DNA of 64,000 nt from Roseburia_C amylophila (GTDB lineage Bacteria > Bacillota > Clostridia > Lachnospirales > Lachnospiraceae), in contig NZ_JAOQKI010000009.1 in NCBI RefSeq assembly GCF_025567465.1, forward strand, positions 93,684-157,683, read 5' to 3'. The notes below the pieces were generated by a model. It saw nothing but the letters and a program-made list of their open reading frames with translations, had not been told where the DNA came from and did not search any database. Both the position numbers and the translations under genes were made by a program. Below, piece by piece: positions 1 to 8,110 of the stretch. Each line of letters begins with the position of its first letter. The first letter of the stretch is position 1.

Positions 1-128
1 AGCGTTGGTCCAAGTCCCAGACAAAATTCATTTACTTTGATTTTATTTTTCTTTGCCAGCAAAAAATGTCCCAGTTCATGAAAAATAATAATAAAACTGA
101 ACATTAAGATTGCAATGATTATTTTCAA
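1..128 (-). CDS. rseP: RseP-type site-2 protease, N-terminal fragment
   Basis: Only the first 42 codons lie in the window; the gene runs off the left edge. Site-2 (RIP) metalloproteases cut membrane-embedded substrates such as anti-sigma factors. The translation opens with a hydrophobic helix that carries HELGH at residues 17-21, the zinc-binding HExxH motif of the family. The likely start is TTG at 128, one base after the dxr stop, with a GGTGG ribosome site inside the end of dxr. The position after dxr matches the usual cdsA-dxr-rseP order in Firmicutes. The family call is firm; the exact substrate cannot be seen. Confidence 0.85.
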   Translation of the reverse strand, partial: MKIIIAILMFSFIIIFHELGHFLLAKKNKIKVNEFCLGLGPT

Positions 129-129
129 T

Positions 130-1272
130 CTACCACCTGCTCTCTATATACTCATACGCGGCCTGCTCTGTTGCAAGGATTTCTTCTACGGACGGACTGG
201 CAATATAGGTACACTGCTCCATACACGCCTGTGCGATTTCCGGAATCTCTAAGAAACGAATCTTTCCGTCTAAGAACATTGCTACCGCTCTCTCATTTGC
301 TGCATTAAAAGCAGTCGGAATGTTACCGCCCTTTCTGCAGGCTTCATAAGCCAGCTTCAATCCATAAAAAGTCTCCATATCCGGCTCTTCCAATGTAATT
401 GCCTTCATTTTCCAGAAATCCAGCCGGTCTCCACTTAAGTGTAACCGGTTCGGATAATACAGGGCATACTGGATTGGAAGCCGCATATCTGCTGTTCCAA
501 GCTGTGCAATGACTGCACCGTCTTCATACTCTACCATAGAATGTATGATACTCTGTGGTTGTACTACAACCTGAATCTGGTCTGCATTTACATCAAACAG
601 CCATTTTGCTTCAATGACTTCAAGTCCTTTATTTATCATGGTTGCGGAATCAATAGTGATTTTACGTCCCATGCTCCAGTTCGGATGCTTCAATGCATCT
701 TCCACTTTTACCTGTTCTAATTCCGCCCGCTTCTTTCCACGGAATGGTCCGCCGGAAGCTGTCAAAAGTATTTTTGCAATTTTATTGTCTCCGGCTCCCT
801 GCAGAGACTGAAAGATTGCACTGTGTTCACTGTCCACTGGAAGGATTTTCACATTACATTCCTTTGCCAGCGGCATAATAATATGTCCTGCGGTAACTAA
901 AGTCTCCTTATTAGCTAGTGCAATGTCCTTTCCTGCTTTCATAGCGGCTATGGTCGGACGGATACCAAGCATACCTACAATGGCAGTTACAAGAATCTCT
1001 GCTTTCTCTTCCGTTGCTACTTCTAAAAGTCCTTCCATCCCGGAAGCCACCTTTACCTTCAAATCTGCAACCCTTGTCCGAAGCTCAATCGCGTCCTCTT
1101 CTGCCCATACAGCAACCAAAGCCGGATGAAACTCCCGGATCTGTTCTTCTAATTTTGCAATATTATGTCCTGCCGCAAGTGCAGTTACTTCAATATCTCC
1201 ATGTTCTCTTACAACAGAAAGTGTCTGGGTTCCAATGGAACCAGTGGAACCTAAAATTGCAATCTTCTTCAT
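130..1272 (-). CDS. dxr: 1-deoxy-D-xylulose 5-phosphate reductoisomerase
   Basis: Second step of the MEP isoprenoid pathway: NADPH-dependent rearrangement and reduction of DXP to 2-C-methyl-D-erythritol 4-phosphate in the cytoplasm. The 380-residue length is normal for the family. The N-terminal dinucleotide-binding loop GSTGSIG is at residues 8-14; further along are LANKETLV, the metal/substrate segment DSEHSAIFQ and the ASGGPFR loop. It follows cdsA by 8 bases and precedes rseP, so it is part of the pyrH-frr-uppS-cdsA-dxr-rseP lipid and isoprenoid operon. uppS upstream uses the isoprenoid product. Confidence 0.97.
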   Translation of the reverse strand: MKKIAILGSTGSIGTQTLSVVREHGDIEVTALAAGHNIAKLEEQIREFHPALVAVWAEEDAIELRTRVADLKVKVASGMEGLLEVATEEKAEILVTAIVGMLGIRPTIAAMKAGKDIALANKETLVTAGHIIMPLAKECNVKILPVDSEHSAIFQSLQGAGDNKIAKILLTASGGPFRGKKRAELEQVKVEDALKHPNWSMGRKITIDSATMINKGLEVIEAKWLFDVNADQIQVVVQPQSIIHSMVEYEDGAVIAQLGTADMRLPIQYALYYPNRLHLSGDRLDFWKMKAITLEEPDMETFYGLKLAYEACRKGGNIPTAFNAANERAVAMFLDGKIRFLEIPEIAQACMEQCTYIASPSVEEILATEQAAYEYIESRW

Positions 1273-1280
1273 GCTTCCTC

Positions 1281-2087
1281 CTACTTGCCAATCAGATATA
1301 ATGCAAGATAATAAATAATTGGCGCTGTAAATATTACACTGTCAAAACGATCTAAGATTCCACCATGGCCAGGAATCAGTCTGCCATAATCTTTAATGTC
1401 ATAATTACGTTTGATTGCAGATGCAGTCAGGTCTCCAATCATAGATATGATTGCCCCAATCGCACAAATCATGCAAAGCATAATGATATCACGGTTGGTG
1501 CTTCCCATAGAGCCCTGGAAAACAAAGCAATAAATCAGGGTTAATAATGCTGCTCCCACTACTCCGCCAACAGCTCCTTCCCAGGATTTCTTCGGAGAAA
1601 GCACCGGTGCCATCTTGTGTTTTCCAATCAGCACACCCACACAGTATGCACAGGTATCGCAGCCCCAGGAGCATAAGAAAATTAACCATACAATATAAGC
1701 TCCACCCGGTAGCATTCTGGTCTGATATACATAAGAAAGCATCACCGATACATAAAATACACCAAAAAATGCTGCTAACATCTGCTCGGTATGATATTTC
1801 GGATAAGAAAATACATATACAAACATCAGCACTACCAAAAGTGCGATGACAAATAACAGCATATCCGGAATAAACTGAAATTTCAGATTGCAATAATATA
1901 CAATCGTTGCCAGTCCGCCGACGACACCGGCACAGCTTTTTTCAATTTTAAACACACGATACAGTTCATATAATCCAATCAAAGAAATAATTCCGGTTAC
2001 TGCCAGCAGCAAATCATTTCCGGTAATAATGAATACCAGTGCCAGAATTACCAGCACGATTCCACTTAATAATCTTGTCTTAAACAT
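1281..2087 (-). CDS. cdsA: Phosphatidate cytidylyltransferase
   Basis: Makes CDP-diacylglycerol from phosphatidic acid and CTP at the membrane, the branch point for anionic phospholipids. The 268-residue protein is almost entirely hydrophobic helices (about seven or eight). The CdsA signature lies near the C terminus, about residues 223-247, with the segments KRNYDIKDYG and PGHGGILDRFDS that supply the metal-binding Asp residues. The gene abuts uppS (one base apart) and lies 8 bases before dxr, so it is co-transcribed with both. Confidence 0.95.
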   Translation of the reverse strand: MFKTRLLSGIVLVILALVFIITGNDLLLAVTGIISLIGLYELYRVFKIEKSCAGVVGGLATIVYYCNLKFQFIPDMLLFVIALLVVLMFVYVFSYPKYHTEQMLAAFFGVFYVSVMLSYVYQTRMLPGGAYIVWLIFLCSWGCDTCAYCVGVLIGKHKMAPVLSPKKSWEGAVGGVVGAALLTLIYCFVFQGSMGSTNRDIIMLCMICAIGAIISMIGDLTASAIKRNYDIKDYGRLIPGHGGILDRFDSVIFTAPIIYYLALYLIGK

Positions 2088-2088
2088 A

Positions 2089-2784
2089 TTACTCCTCCTC
2101 TATCTTTCCATATCTCCGGTCTCTTCCGCTGTAATCCTCTACTGCTTTACGCAGTTCTTCCGGTGTAAAGTCCGGCCATGGAACCTCTGTAAAATATAAC
2201 TCACTATAAGCAAACTGCCACAGCAAGAAGTTGGAAAGCCGCTGTTCTCCACTGGTGCGGATCATAAGATCAGGATCCGGGATATCTTTCGTATCAAGAT
2301 AGGATGCATATTTCTCTTCGGTAATCTCCTCTGCCGAAATACCATCCTGCCACATTTTCTTCATTCCACGGATCATTTCATCTCTTGCTCCATAATTAAT
2401 GGCAATCTGTAAATTCAGTCCCGTATTATGGGCAGATTCTCTTTCCAATACAGCAATCTGCTGCTGGAATTTATCATCCAGCCGGCTGGTATCTCCGATT
2501 ACACGGACTCTCATATTATTCTTGTCCGCTGTCTTTATACAGTTCTTAAGATAACTGCTCAAAAGCTTCATCAAAGCATCTACTTCATTCTGTGGACGGT
2601 TCCAGTTCTCTGTGGAAAATGCATACATGGTTACATATTCTATGCCCAGATCATGCGCTGCTTTACAGATAACTTCAACATTCTTTGCCCCCATGGTATG
2701 TCCATAGTTTCTTGGCATTCCTCTTTTCTTTGCCCAGCGTCCGTTTCCATCCAGAATAATTGCAACATGTTTTGGAATCTTCAT
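2089..2784 (-). CDS. uppS: Undecaprenyl diphosphate synthase (cis-prenyltransferase)
   Basis: Extends farnesyl diphosphate with isopentenyl diphosphate to the C55 carrier used for peptidoglycan and other wall polymers. The 231 residues are typical. The pyrophosphate-binding Asp12 is in ILDGNGRWAKKRG, followed by the basic GHTMGAKNV segment; the conserved C-terminal block RTSGEQRLSNFLLWQ and SELYF is present. The first ATG follows a GGAGA ribosome site. A hairpin and a possible promoter lie between frr and this gene, so it may have some independent expression. Confidence 0.96.
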   Translation of the reverse strand: MKIPKHVAIILDGNGRWAKKRGMPRNYGHTMGAKNVEVICKAAHDLGIEYVTMYAFSTENWNRPQNEVDALMKLLSSYLKNCIKTADKNNMRVRVIGDTSRLDDKFQQQIAVLERESAHNTGLNLQIAINYGARDEMIRGMKKMWQDGISAEEITEEKYASYLDTKDIPDPDLMIRTSGEQRLSNFLLWQFAYSELYFTEVPWPDFTPEELRKAVEDYSGRDRRYGKIEEE

Positions 2785-2817
2785 CTTTGTTCTCCTTTTT
2801 ACAGATGTTTACAACAT

Positions 2818-2849
2818 AAAAGGGGACACGGCAATCGCGCTATGTCCCC
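2818..2849 (-). terminator. Hairpin with short U-tract between frr and uppS
   Basis: On the minus strand GGGGACA (2843-2849) pairs with TGTCCCC (2822-2828) around a 14-base loop, followed by TTTT. This resembles a weak rho-independent terminator or attenuator after frr. The short U-tract and the co-directional uppS suggest partial read-through. Confidence 0.5.
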
Positions 2850-2871
2850 ATATGTGTCGTACATGGATAAG

Positions 2872-2899
2872 ATTATACCGTAAGGATTTCCTTTGTCTT
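2872..2899 (-). promoter_or_regulatory. Possible sigma-A promoter for uppS
   Basis: On the minus strand a TATAAT (2872-2877) lies 16 bases after AAGACA (2894-2899), a 4/6 match to the -35 consensus. It overlaps the last codons of frr and sits just upstream of the frr/uppS hairpin. The perfect -10 box is the main support; the -35 is weak. Confidence 0.3.
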
Positions 2900-3427
2900 T
2901 TCCTCTACTGCACCATCAATTTTTGCAATATATTTATCCGTAATTTTCTGAGTATCGTTTTCTAATTCTTTTAATTCATCCTCAGATACTTCATTTGCTT
3001 TGTTCTGTTTCTTGAATGCATCATTGGCATCCCTTCTGATATTACGGATTGCCACCTTGGCATTCTCACCTTTTTTCTTAATATCCTTTGCCAGTTCTTT
3101 ACGTCTTTCCTCGGTAAGCTCCGGGAATACAAGACGGATTACTTTACCATCGTTGGTTGGATTTAAGCCTAAATCAGATGTTAAAATTGCTTTTTCAATC
3201 TCTTTTACAAGGGATGCTTCCCAAGGCTGGATCTGAATCATTCTTGGCTCCGGAACATTGATATTTGCAACCTGCTGTAACGGGGTCGGTGTTCCATAAT
3301 AATCTACAGTAATTCTGTCTAAGATATGCGGATTCGCTCTTCCTGCCCGGATAGTTGCATATTCTTCCACAAGATTCTCGTATGATTTCTGCATTTTCTC
3401 TTCATATGGGTTTAATCTGCTATCCAT
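2873..3427 (-). CDS. frr: Ribosome recycling factor
   Basis: Splits post-termination ribosomes together with EF-G. The 184-residue length and the tRNA-like RRF pattern are clear: an N-terminal MQKSYENLVEEYATIRAGRA helix, the VPEPRMIQIQPWE segment, then a long helical C-terminal arm with PELTEERRKELAKDIKK. It follows pyrH by 15 bases, the near-universal pyrH-frr pair. Confidence 0.98.
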   Translation of the reverse strand: MDSRLNPYEEKMQKSYENLVEEYATIRAGRANPHILDRITVDYYGTPTPLQQVANINVPEPRMIQIQPWEASLVKEIEKAILTSDLGLNPTNDGKVIRLVFPELTEERRKELAKDIKKKGENAKVAIRNIRRDANDAFKKQNKANEVSEDELKELENDTQKITDKYIAKIDGAVEEKTKEILTV

Positions 3428-3442
3428 AAATAATCTCCTTTA

Positions 3443-4138
3443 TTATACAGTCACTTTCGTGCCGTTAAATTTTCCGCTCATTGCATTTACAATGCTGTCC
3501 GGCTCATTTAATCCGAATACATACATTGGCATTTTATTTTCCATACACATAATAGATGCGGTTAAATCTACTACTGCAAGCTTCTTATCAATCACTTCCT
3601 GAATGGATACCTCATCATATTTCTTTGCTGCCGGATTTACCTTCGGGTCACTGTCATAGACACCGTCAATGGCTTTTGCCAGGAAAATGCCCTCTGCATC
3701 CATTTCAATGGCACGGAGTACAATTCCGGTATCTGTTGAAAAATAAGGATGTCCTGTTCCACCTGCAAAAAATACTACCATTCCTTTTTCAAAATATTTA
3801 CTGGCACGGTCTTTTGAGAAAAGTTTGGTCATGCTTCCACACTCAAACGGAGTCAGAATCTGTGTCATCATTCCAACAGAACGGAAGATTTCAGATACAT
3901 AAATACAGTTCATAATCGTTGCAAGCATACCAATCTGGTCTGCTTTGGTACGGTCGATAGTCTCGCTGGAACGTCCTCTCCAGAAATTACCGCCACCAAT
4001 TACGATTCCAACCTGGCATCCGCCATCTACAATCTGTTTTACCTGGCGGGCAACTTCTGTTACGGTCGGCTCATCAAAACCTGTTTTCTTTTCTCCTGCA
4101 AGTGCTTCTCCGCTTAATTTTAAAAATACTCTCTTCAT
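3443..4138 (-). CDS. pyrH: UMP kinase
   Basis: Phosphorylates UMP to UDP. It is an amino-acid-kinase fold enzyme of 231 residues: FLKLSGEALAG at the N terminus, the GIVIGGGNFWRG nucleotide loop, and the FAGGTGHPYFSTDTG loop that contacts UMP and ATP. The start codon overlaps the stop of the bactofilin gene (TAATG), so the two are translationally coupled; this is not the usual neighbour, since pyrH normally follows tsf directly. Confidence 0.97.
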   Translation of the reverse strand: MKRVFLKLSGEALAGEKKTGFDEPTVTEVARQVKQIVDGGCQVGIVIGGGNFWRGRSSETIDRTKADQIGMLATIMNCIYVSEIFRSVGMMTQILTPFECGSMTKLFSKDRASKYFEKGMVVFFAGGTGHPYFSTDTGIVLRAIEMDAEGIFLAKAIDGVYDSDPKVNPAAKKYDEVSIQEVIDKKLAVVDLTASIMCMENKMPMYVFGLNEPDSIVNAMSGKFNGTKVTV

Positions 4139-4995
4139 TATTTATTCTCTCCAAAAAGACTTTCCACATCAATATCAGCATAGCACTGGGAACAGAAACC
4201 TTCGATAACTGCACCATTGTTAATCTGAACAGAACGGGATTTGATGTTACCCATAACAACTGCAGAAGTATCTACAACTACAGGTCCCTGAACATCGATA
4301 TCGCCCTTGATTGCTCCTGCGATAACTGCAGAGCTTGCTGTAATATTTCCAATAATGACAGAACCAAGTCCGATTTTAACAGTTCCGGTGCTTACTACTT
4401 CACCTTCTACTTTTGCAGCATCAGCGAAGAATTCAGCAGAATTGCTGTTTCCATTGATAGTTCCGGTAACAACCAGCTTGCCATTACACTGAACATCACC
4501 ATTAATATTTCCACGGATATCTAAAGAACCAGTAGATGCCATATTACCGGTAATGGATGTTCCTTCTGTGATTACAGATACTTCATCTGAAACTTCATCT
4601 GATGTCTGAACCGGAGCAAAATGTGCCGGAGTTGCCGGCTGTACCGGTGTTACTGTCTCTTCTGGCATTGTCATGGTTTCATTTGCTGTTGTCTCACTCA
4701 TTTTACTTTCCTCCTGAATATGTAAATCTTCTTTTTCTTCTACAGCTGGTGTCTCTACTTTTGTTTCTGTTTCCTGTGCCGGTGCTTCCTTCTCTACCGG
4801 AGCATTGGCATCCTTGGTAACCTTTTCTAAAAGTCCGTCCAATTTGGATAATTCAGACTCCACATCCAGTTCATCTTCCAATGTATTGACTACTACATCG
4901 TTATCCTGCTCTGCTGCTTCTGTTGTGTCTTCACCCGGTACCAGTTCGTTCACTGCCTGCGATAAATCCTCTTTAAAATCTTTAAAAAAGCTCAT
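4138..4995 (-). CDS. Bactofilin-domain polymer-forming protein
   Basis: Bactofilins (DUF583) form right-handed beta-helix subunits that polymerise without nucleotide and scaffold envelope or flagellar proteins. Residues 1-130 are an acidic, Glu/Thr/Pro-rich, probably disordered region. From about 145 to 260 the chain shows the short repeated beta-helix pattern (ITGNMASTG, IRGNINGDV, VTGTINGN, IIGNITASS, IAGAIKGDI, VMGNIKSRS). A short tail with a CSQC pair follows. No signal peptide or membrane helix is visible. It is 21 bases downstream of a polysaccharide deacetylase and coupled to pyrH. In B. subtilis the bactofilins BacEF are reported to be needed for flagellar assembly, which makes the nearby fla/che locus of interest; that role is inferred here. 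Confidence 0.88.
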   Translation of the reverse strand: MSFFKDFKEDLSQAVNELVPGEDTTEAAEQDNDVVVNTLEDELDVESELSKLDGLLEKVTKDANAPVEKEAPAQETETKVETPAVEEKEDLHIQEESKMSETTANETMTMPEETVTPVQPATPAHFAPVQTSDEVSDEVSVITEGTSITGNMASTGSLDIRGNINGDVQCNGKLVVTGTINGNSNSAEFFADAAKVEGEVVSTGTVKIGLGSVIIGNITASSAVIAGAIKGDIDVQGPVVVDTSAVVMGNIKSRSVQINNGAVIEGFCSQCYADIDVESLFGENK

Positions 4996-5016
4996 TCTTA
5001 AAAACCTCCATTTTTT

Positions 5017-6000
5017 CTATTGAACACTGTCTGCACTAATATGCTGTATTACAGTTGTATCCTCAGTAATCGGAAGTAACTCTACTCCCTGTGCCTGTAG
5101 TGCCTCAATCATCGGACCTAAGGCTTCCACCGTTGTCTCCTTCGTATTTGCATCATGAAGTAACACAACCGATGTTTTATATTTTACCACATCCTCTAAC
5201 ACATTATCTACCAGCTCGTCCGCTGTATATGCCTGTGATGTAGCATCACCACTGGTTACATTCCAGTCAAAATAAGTAACATCCTGATCATTCAGATATT
5301 TTATAAACTCTTTCATATCTGTATTACTGACCTGATTGCTGCTTCCACCCGGGAAACGATAATAATGGCAATCCTCTCCCGTTATATCATAAAGATAATT
5401 TTGTATTTTGGTAAAATCATCCTCAAAATTTTCAAGCGAATCGTAAATCACACTGTATTTATGGGAATAAGAATGCATTCCCAGTGTGTGCCCCTCATTT
5501 ACAATTCTTTTATACATCTCCTGGGACTCTTCATCTTCTTTTCCTACAACAAAAAATGTTGCTTTCACATTATACTGCGCCAATGTATCAAGAATAGCTG
5601 CCGTATTGGAACTTGGTCCATCATCAAAGGTAAGATATACTTTAAGCTGATCTCCCGGCTGTGCCTTGTTGCTTTCATCCTCTGCCACCAATGACTGGAC
5701 AATCGAACTGTCTGCATTCTGATCCTGATATTCTGTGTCTGTCTGTAATTCCGTTCCAGTAGACATTTCTCCTTTCGACTGGTTCTCGTCCTGCTGTACC
5801 TGTCCGGAAACAATACCGCTTGATACCAGCCTGTCTATCTGGTTCTGTAAAGAAATTACCCGGCACAACAATACCACGCACAAAATAATCGATATCAGCA
5901 TCCAAACGAAGATAGATGTTATAATCCCCATCTTCATGCAATTAATGCGTTTTCGCCTTTCCCGCTGTTCCTTTAACCCCTTCGTGGTCTTCTCTTCCAT
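5017..6000 (-). CDS. Membrane-anchored polysaccharide deacetylase (NodB/CE4)
   Basis: Predicted cell-surface deacetylase acting on peptidoglycan or another N-acetylated glycan. A basic N terminus is followed by one membrane helix (about residues 23-48), then a Gln/Glu/Ser-rich linker to about 115. The CE4 domain follows: motif 1 TFDDGPSSN supplies the catalytic and metal Asp, motif 2 HSYSHK supplies the two zinc His residues, with YRFPGGS (motif 3), DWNVTSGD (motif 4) and VLLHD (motif 5) further on. All five blocks look intact, so activity is likely. It starts the operon that runs into the bactofilin gene and pyrH. Confidence 0.9.
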   Translation of the reverse strand: MEEKTTKGLKEQRERRKRINCMKMGIITSIFVWMLISIILCVVLLCRVISLQNQIDRLVSSGIVSGQVQQDENQSKGEMSTGTELQTDTEYQDQNADSSIVQSLVAEDESNKAQPGDQLKVYLTFDDGPSSNTAAILDTLAQYNVKATFFVVGKEDEESQEMYKRIVNEGHTLGMHSYSHKYSVIYDSLENFEDDFTKIQNYLYDITGEDCHYYRFPGGSSNQVSNTDMKEFIKYLNDQDVTYFDWNVTSGDATSQAYTADELVDNVLEDVVKYKTSVVLLHDANTKETTVEALGPMIEALQAQGVELLPITEDTTVIQHISADSVQ

Positions 6001-6004
6001 GTAG

Positions 6005-6018
6005 TGACCTCCCGGTCA
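6005..6018 (-). promoter_or_regulatory. Ribosome site inside a small hairpin (deacetylase gene)
   Basis: On the minus strand TGACC and GGTCA can pair around GGGA, so the GGGAGG ribosome site of the gene starting at 6000 is partly enclosed in the stem-loop. This could lower or regulate translation. The stem is only 5 bp, so the role is speculative. Confidence 0.3.
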
Positions 6019-6033
6019 TAAAATCTCTTTTCT

Positions 6034-6042
6034 ATTGTAACA
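6034..6042 (-). promoter_or_regulatory. Extended -10 promoter for the deacetylase-bactofilin-pyrH operon
   Basis: The minus strand reads TGTTACAAT: a TACAAT -10 box with an upstream TGn extension, about 35 bases before the deacetylase ATG. No good -35 box lies 16-18 bases upstream. A new promoter is expected here because a terminator closes the rpsB-tsf unit just upstream. Confidence 0.5.
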
Positions 6043-6116
6043 CACTTTAACAAAATATCACTATAAAAAATAATTTTAATTGAATTACTTCTTGAGATTT
6101 TTCTTTCTTTTGTCAG

Positions 6117-6154
6117 AAAATTCCCCTGCAGAAATCACTCTACAGGGGAATTTT
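6117..6154 (-). terminator. Rho-independent terminator of rpsB-tsf
   Basis: A stem of TTCCCCTG and CAGGGGAA with flanking A and T runs lies about 30 bases after the tsf stop. It reads as a hairpin followed by TTTT on the minus strand and is nearly symmetrical, so it could act in both directions. It separates rpsB-tsf from the following deacetylase operon. Confidence 0.8.
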
Positions 6155-6186
6155 ATATACTTTTACAATTTGTGCTAAGCTTTTAC

Positions 6187-7125
6187 TTAGTTTCCTGCTA
6201 TCTGAGCAGCAACTTCTGCAGCAAAGTCTTCATTTTTCTTCTCCAAACCTTCACCTGTTTCGAAACGTACAAACTTCTTAACAGATACAGGAGCACCAGC
6301 TTCTTTGGAAACCTGCTCTAAGTATTTTCCAACTGTCTGTTTTCCATCTTCTGCTTTTACATATACCTGATCTACTAAGCAGATTTCTTTTAACTCTTTG
6401 CTGATACGTCCTTCAATCATTCCATGGATAACCTTTTCCGGTTTCTGGGACTCTTTCGGATCATTCATAATCTGAGCTAAGAGAATTTCTTTCTCATGTG
6501 CGATGTAATCTGCACTTACTTCATCTCTGGAAACATATTTTGGATTTAAAGCTGCAATCTGCATTGCAATGTTGGTTAATGCTTCTTTTACTGCATCATT
6601 TACAACAGTTGTGTCAGCATCAACGATAACACCGATTCTTCCGCCGCCATGGATATAAGATACTACACAACCATTCTCAGCTACAACCTTTTCGAATCTA
6701 CGAATCTTTAAGTTCTCTCCGATAACTGCAACTTTCTCTACTAATGCATCTTTTACTGTCTTGCTTTCATCTGCATTCCATTTTTCTTCCATGAATGCAT
6801 CCATGTCTGCTGCATCAGAGTTTACTGCCTGTGTTGCAACAGCCTCTACAAACTCACGGAATGTATCATTTTTAGCAACGAAGTCTGTTTCAGAGTTAAC
6901 TTCAACAACTGCTGCTGTCTTATCATCTTTTACTACAACAGTACAAAGACCTTCTGCTGCGATTCTTCCAGCTTTCTTCTCAGCTTTTGCCTGTCCGTTT
7001 TTTCTTAAATATTCAACAGCCTCATCCATGTTGCCGTCTGTTTCACCTAATGCTTTTTTACAATCCATCATTCCTGCGCCGGTTAATTCACGCAGTTCTT
7101 TTACCATTGCTGCTGTAATAGCCAT
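6187..7125 (-). CDS. tsf: Translation elongation factor Ts
   Basis: Nucleotide exchange factor for EF-Tu. The protein starts MAITAAMVKELRELTGAGMM and continues with the UBA-like N-terminal domain and the TDFVAKND motif that inserts into EF-Tu. The open frame extends upstream to 7170, but the GGAGG ribosome site is 9 bases before the ATG at 7125 and only 3 bases before the ATG at 7131, so 7125 (312 residues) is chosen. It forms a two-gene unit with rpsB. Confidence 0.97.
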   Translation of the reverse strand: MAITAAMVKELRELTGAGMMDCKKALGETDGNMDEAVEYLRKNGQAKAEKKAGRIAAEGLCTVVVKDDKTAAVVEVNSETDFVAKNDTFREFVEAVATQAVNSDAADMDAFMEEKWNADESKTVKDALVEKVAVIGENLKIRRFEKVVAENGCVVSYIHGGGRIGVIVDADTTVVNDAVKEALTNIAMQIAALNPKYVSRDEVSADYIAHEKEILLAQIMNDPKESQKPEKVIHGMIEGRISKELKEICLVDQVYVKAEDGKQTVGKYLEQVSKEAGAPVSVKKFVRFETGEGLEKKNEDFAAEVAAQIAGN

Positions 7126-7160
7126 CTTCATTTTCCTCCATTTATTTTTTCTAAAGGTAA

Positions 7161-7183
7161 GGACAGGCAATTACTGTCTGTCC
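7161..7183 (-). promoter_or_regulatory. Hairpin between rpsB and tsf
   Basis: Arms 7161-7169 and 7175-7183 form a 9-bp stem (one G-U pair on the RNA) around a 5-base loop. There is no U-tract next to it. It could set the rpsB:tsf ratio by partial termination or by stabilising an mRNA end. Confidence 0.45.
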
Positions 7184-7230
7184 TGTTTTATACACACGTT
7201 GCGTGTTTCTTATCGTTTAAAATACTGTTC

Positions 7231-7968
7231 TTATGCCTCTACAGCTTCTTCTGCATCCTCTGCAACTTCAGTGTCAACATCAACAGTTCCCTGATTTGCT
7301 TCGATAACAGCATCTGCCATTTTAGAAACGATTAATTTAACGGCTCTGATTGCATCATCGTTACCAGGAATTACATAATCTAACTCTTCCGGGTCACAGT
7401 TTGTATCTGCGATACCAATAAGTGGAATTCCTAAGGAATGAGCTTCCTGAACGCAGATTCTTTCTTTCTTAGGATCTACGATAAAGATAGCATCTGGAAT
7501 CTTCTTCATTTCTTTAATTCCGCCTAAGTTCTTCTGCAATTTATCTAATTCTTTCTTTAATTTGATAACTTCTTTCTTAGGAAGAACATCAAATGTTCCA
7601 TCCTCTTCCATAGTTTCGATTGCTTTTAATCTTGCAATACGGCTCTGGATTGTCTTGAAGTTAGTAAGCATACCACCTAACCATCTCTCGTTTACATAGA
7701 ACATGTTACAACGCTCTGCTTCTGTTTTGATTGCATCCTGAGCCTGTTTCTTTGTTCCTACGAAAAGAATAGTACCACCATCAGCAGCGATATCTGCCAT
7801 AGCCTTGTAAGCCTCATCAACTTTACCTACAGATTTCTGCAGGTCGATGATGTATATACCATTTCTCTCTGTGTAGATGTATGGAGCCATTTTAGGATTC
7901 CATCTTCTGGTCTGATGTCCAAAATGAACACCTGCTTCTAATAACTGTTTCATTGAAATAACGCTCAT
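7231..7968 (-). CDS. rpsB: 30S ribosomal protein S2
   Basis: The S2 family pattern is clear: MKQLLEAGVHFGHQTRRWNPKM near the N terminus, FVGTKKQAQD, NERWLGGMLTNFKT and the C-terminal PLIGIADTNCDPE and IPGNDDAIRAV blocks. The 245 residues end in an acidic tail. The GGAGG ribosome site is 7 bases before ATG. It is the first gene of the rpsB-tsf unit and has its own strong promoter just after the end of the fla/che gene block, the same junction as in B. subtilis. Confidence 0.98.
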   Translation of the reverse strand: MSVISMKQLLEAGVHFGHQTRRWNPKMAPYIYTERNGIYIIDLQKSVGKVDEAYKAMADIAADGGTILFVGTKKQAQDAIKTEAERCNMFYVNERWLGGMLTNFKTIQSRIARLKAIETMEEDGTFDVLPKKEVIKLKKELDKLQKNLGGIKEMKKIPDAIFIVDPKKERICVQEAHSLGIPLIGIADTNCDPEELDYVIPGNDDAIRAVKLIVSKMADAVIEANQGTVDVDTEVAEDAEEAVEA

Positions 7969-8007
7969 TGTTTTTCCTCCATTTGGTTATTCTTCCATAT
8001 ACTTCTT

Positions 8008-8042
8008 ATTATCAGACAACCTTGCGGCACCAATCTGACAAT
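8008..8042 (-). promoter_or_regulatory. Stem-loop in the rpsB leader, possible S2 autoregulatory element
   Basis: The leader between the promoter and rpsB is about 100 bases. Arms 8008-8016 and 8034-8042 form a 9-bp stem with one G-U pair and a 17-base loop. Structured S2-binding leaders are known upstream of rpsB in several bacterial groups. I cannot match this one to a named family by eye. Confidence 0.35.
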
Positions 8043-8074
8043 CGGTATATGTGTAAATTTATCGCAACGCATGG

Positions 8075-8103
8075 ATTATATCATACTCAGCCATGCTATG
8101 CAA
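8075..8103 (-). promoter_or_regulatory. Sigma-A promoter of rpsB-tsf
   Basis: The minus strand has TTGCAT (8098-8103), a 17-base spacer and a perfect TATAAT (8075-8080). Transcription would start near 8068. The -35 box begins 8 bases after the stop codon of the preceding gene, so there is no room for a terminator in between. Confidence 0.85.
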
Positions 8104-8110
8104 CCTTTTT

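Noticed and set aside
6761..7294. Plus-strand open frame of 177 codons
   Set aside because: Antisense shadow of tsf and the rpsB-tsf gap; Ala/Ser-rich, with no ribosome site.
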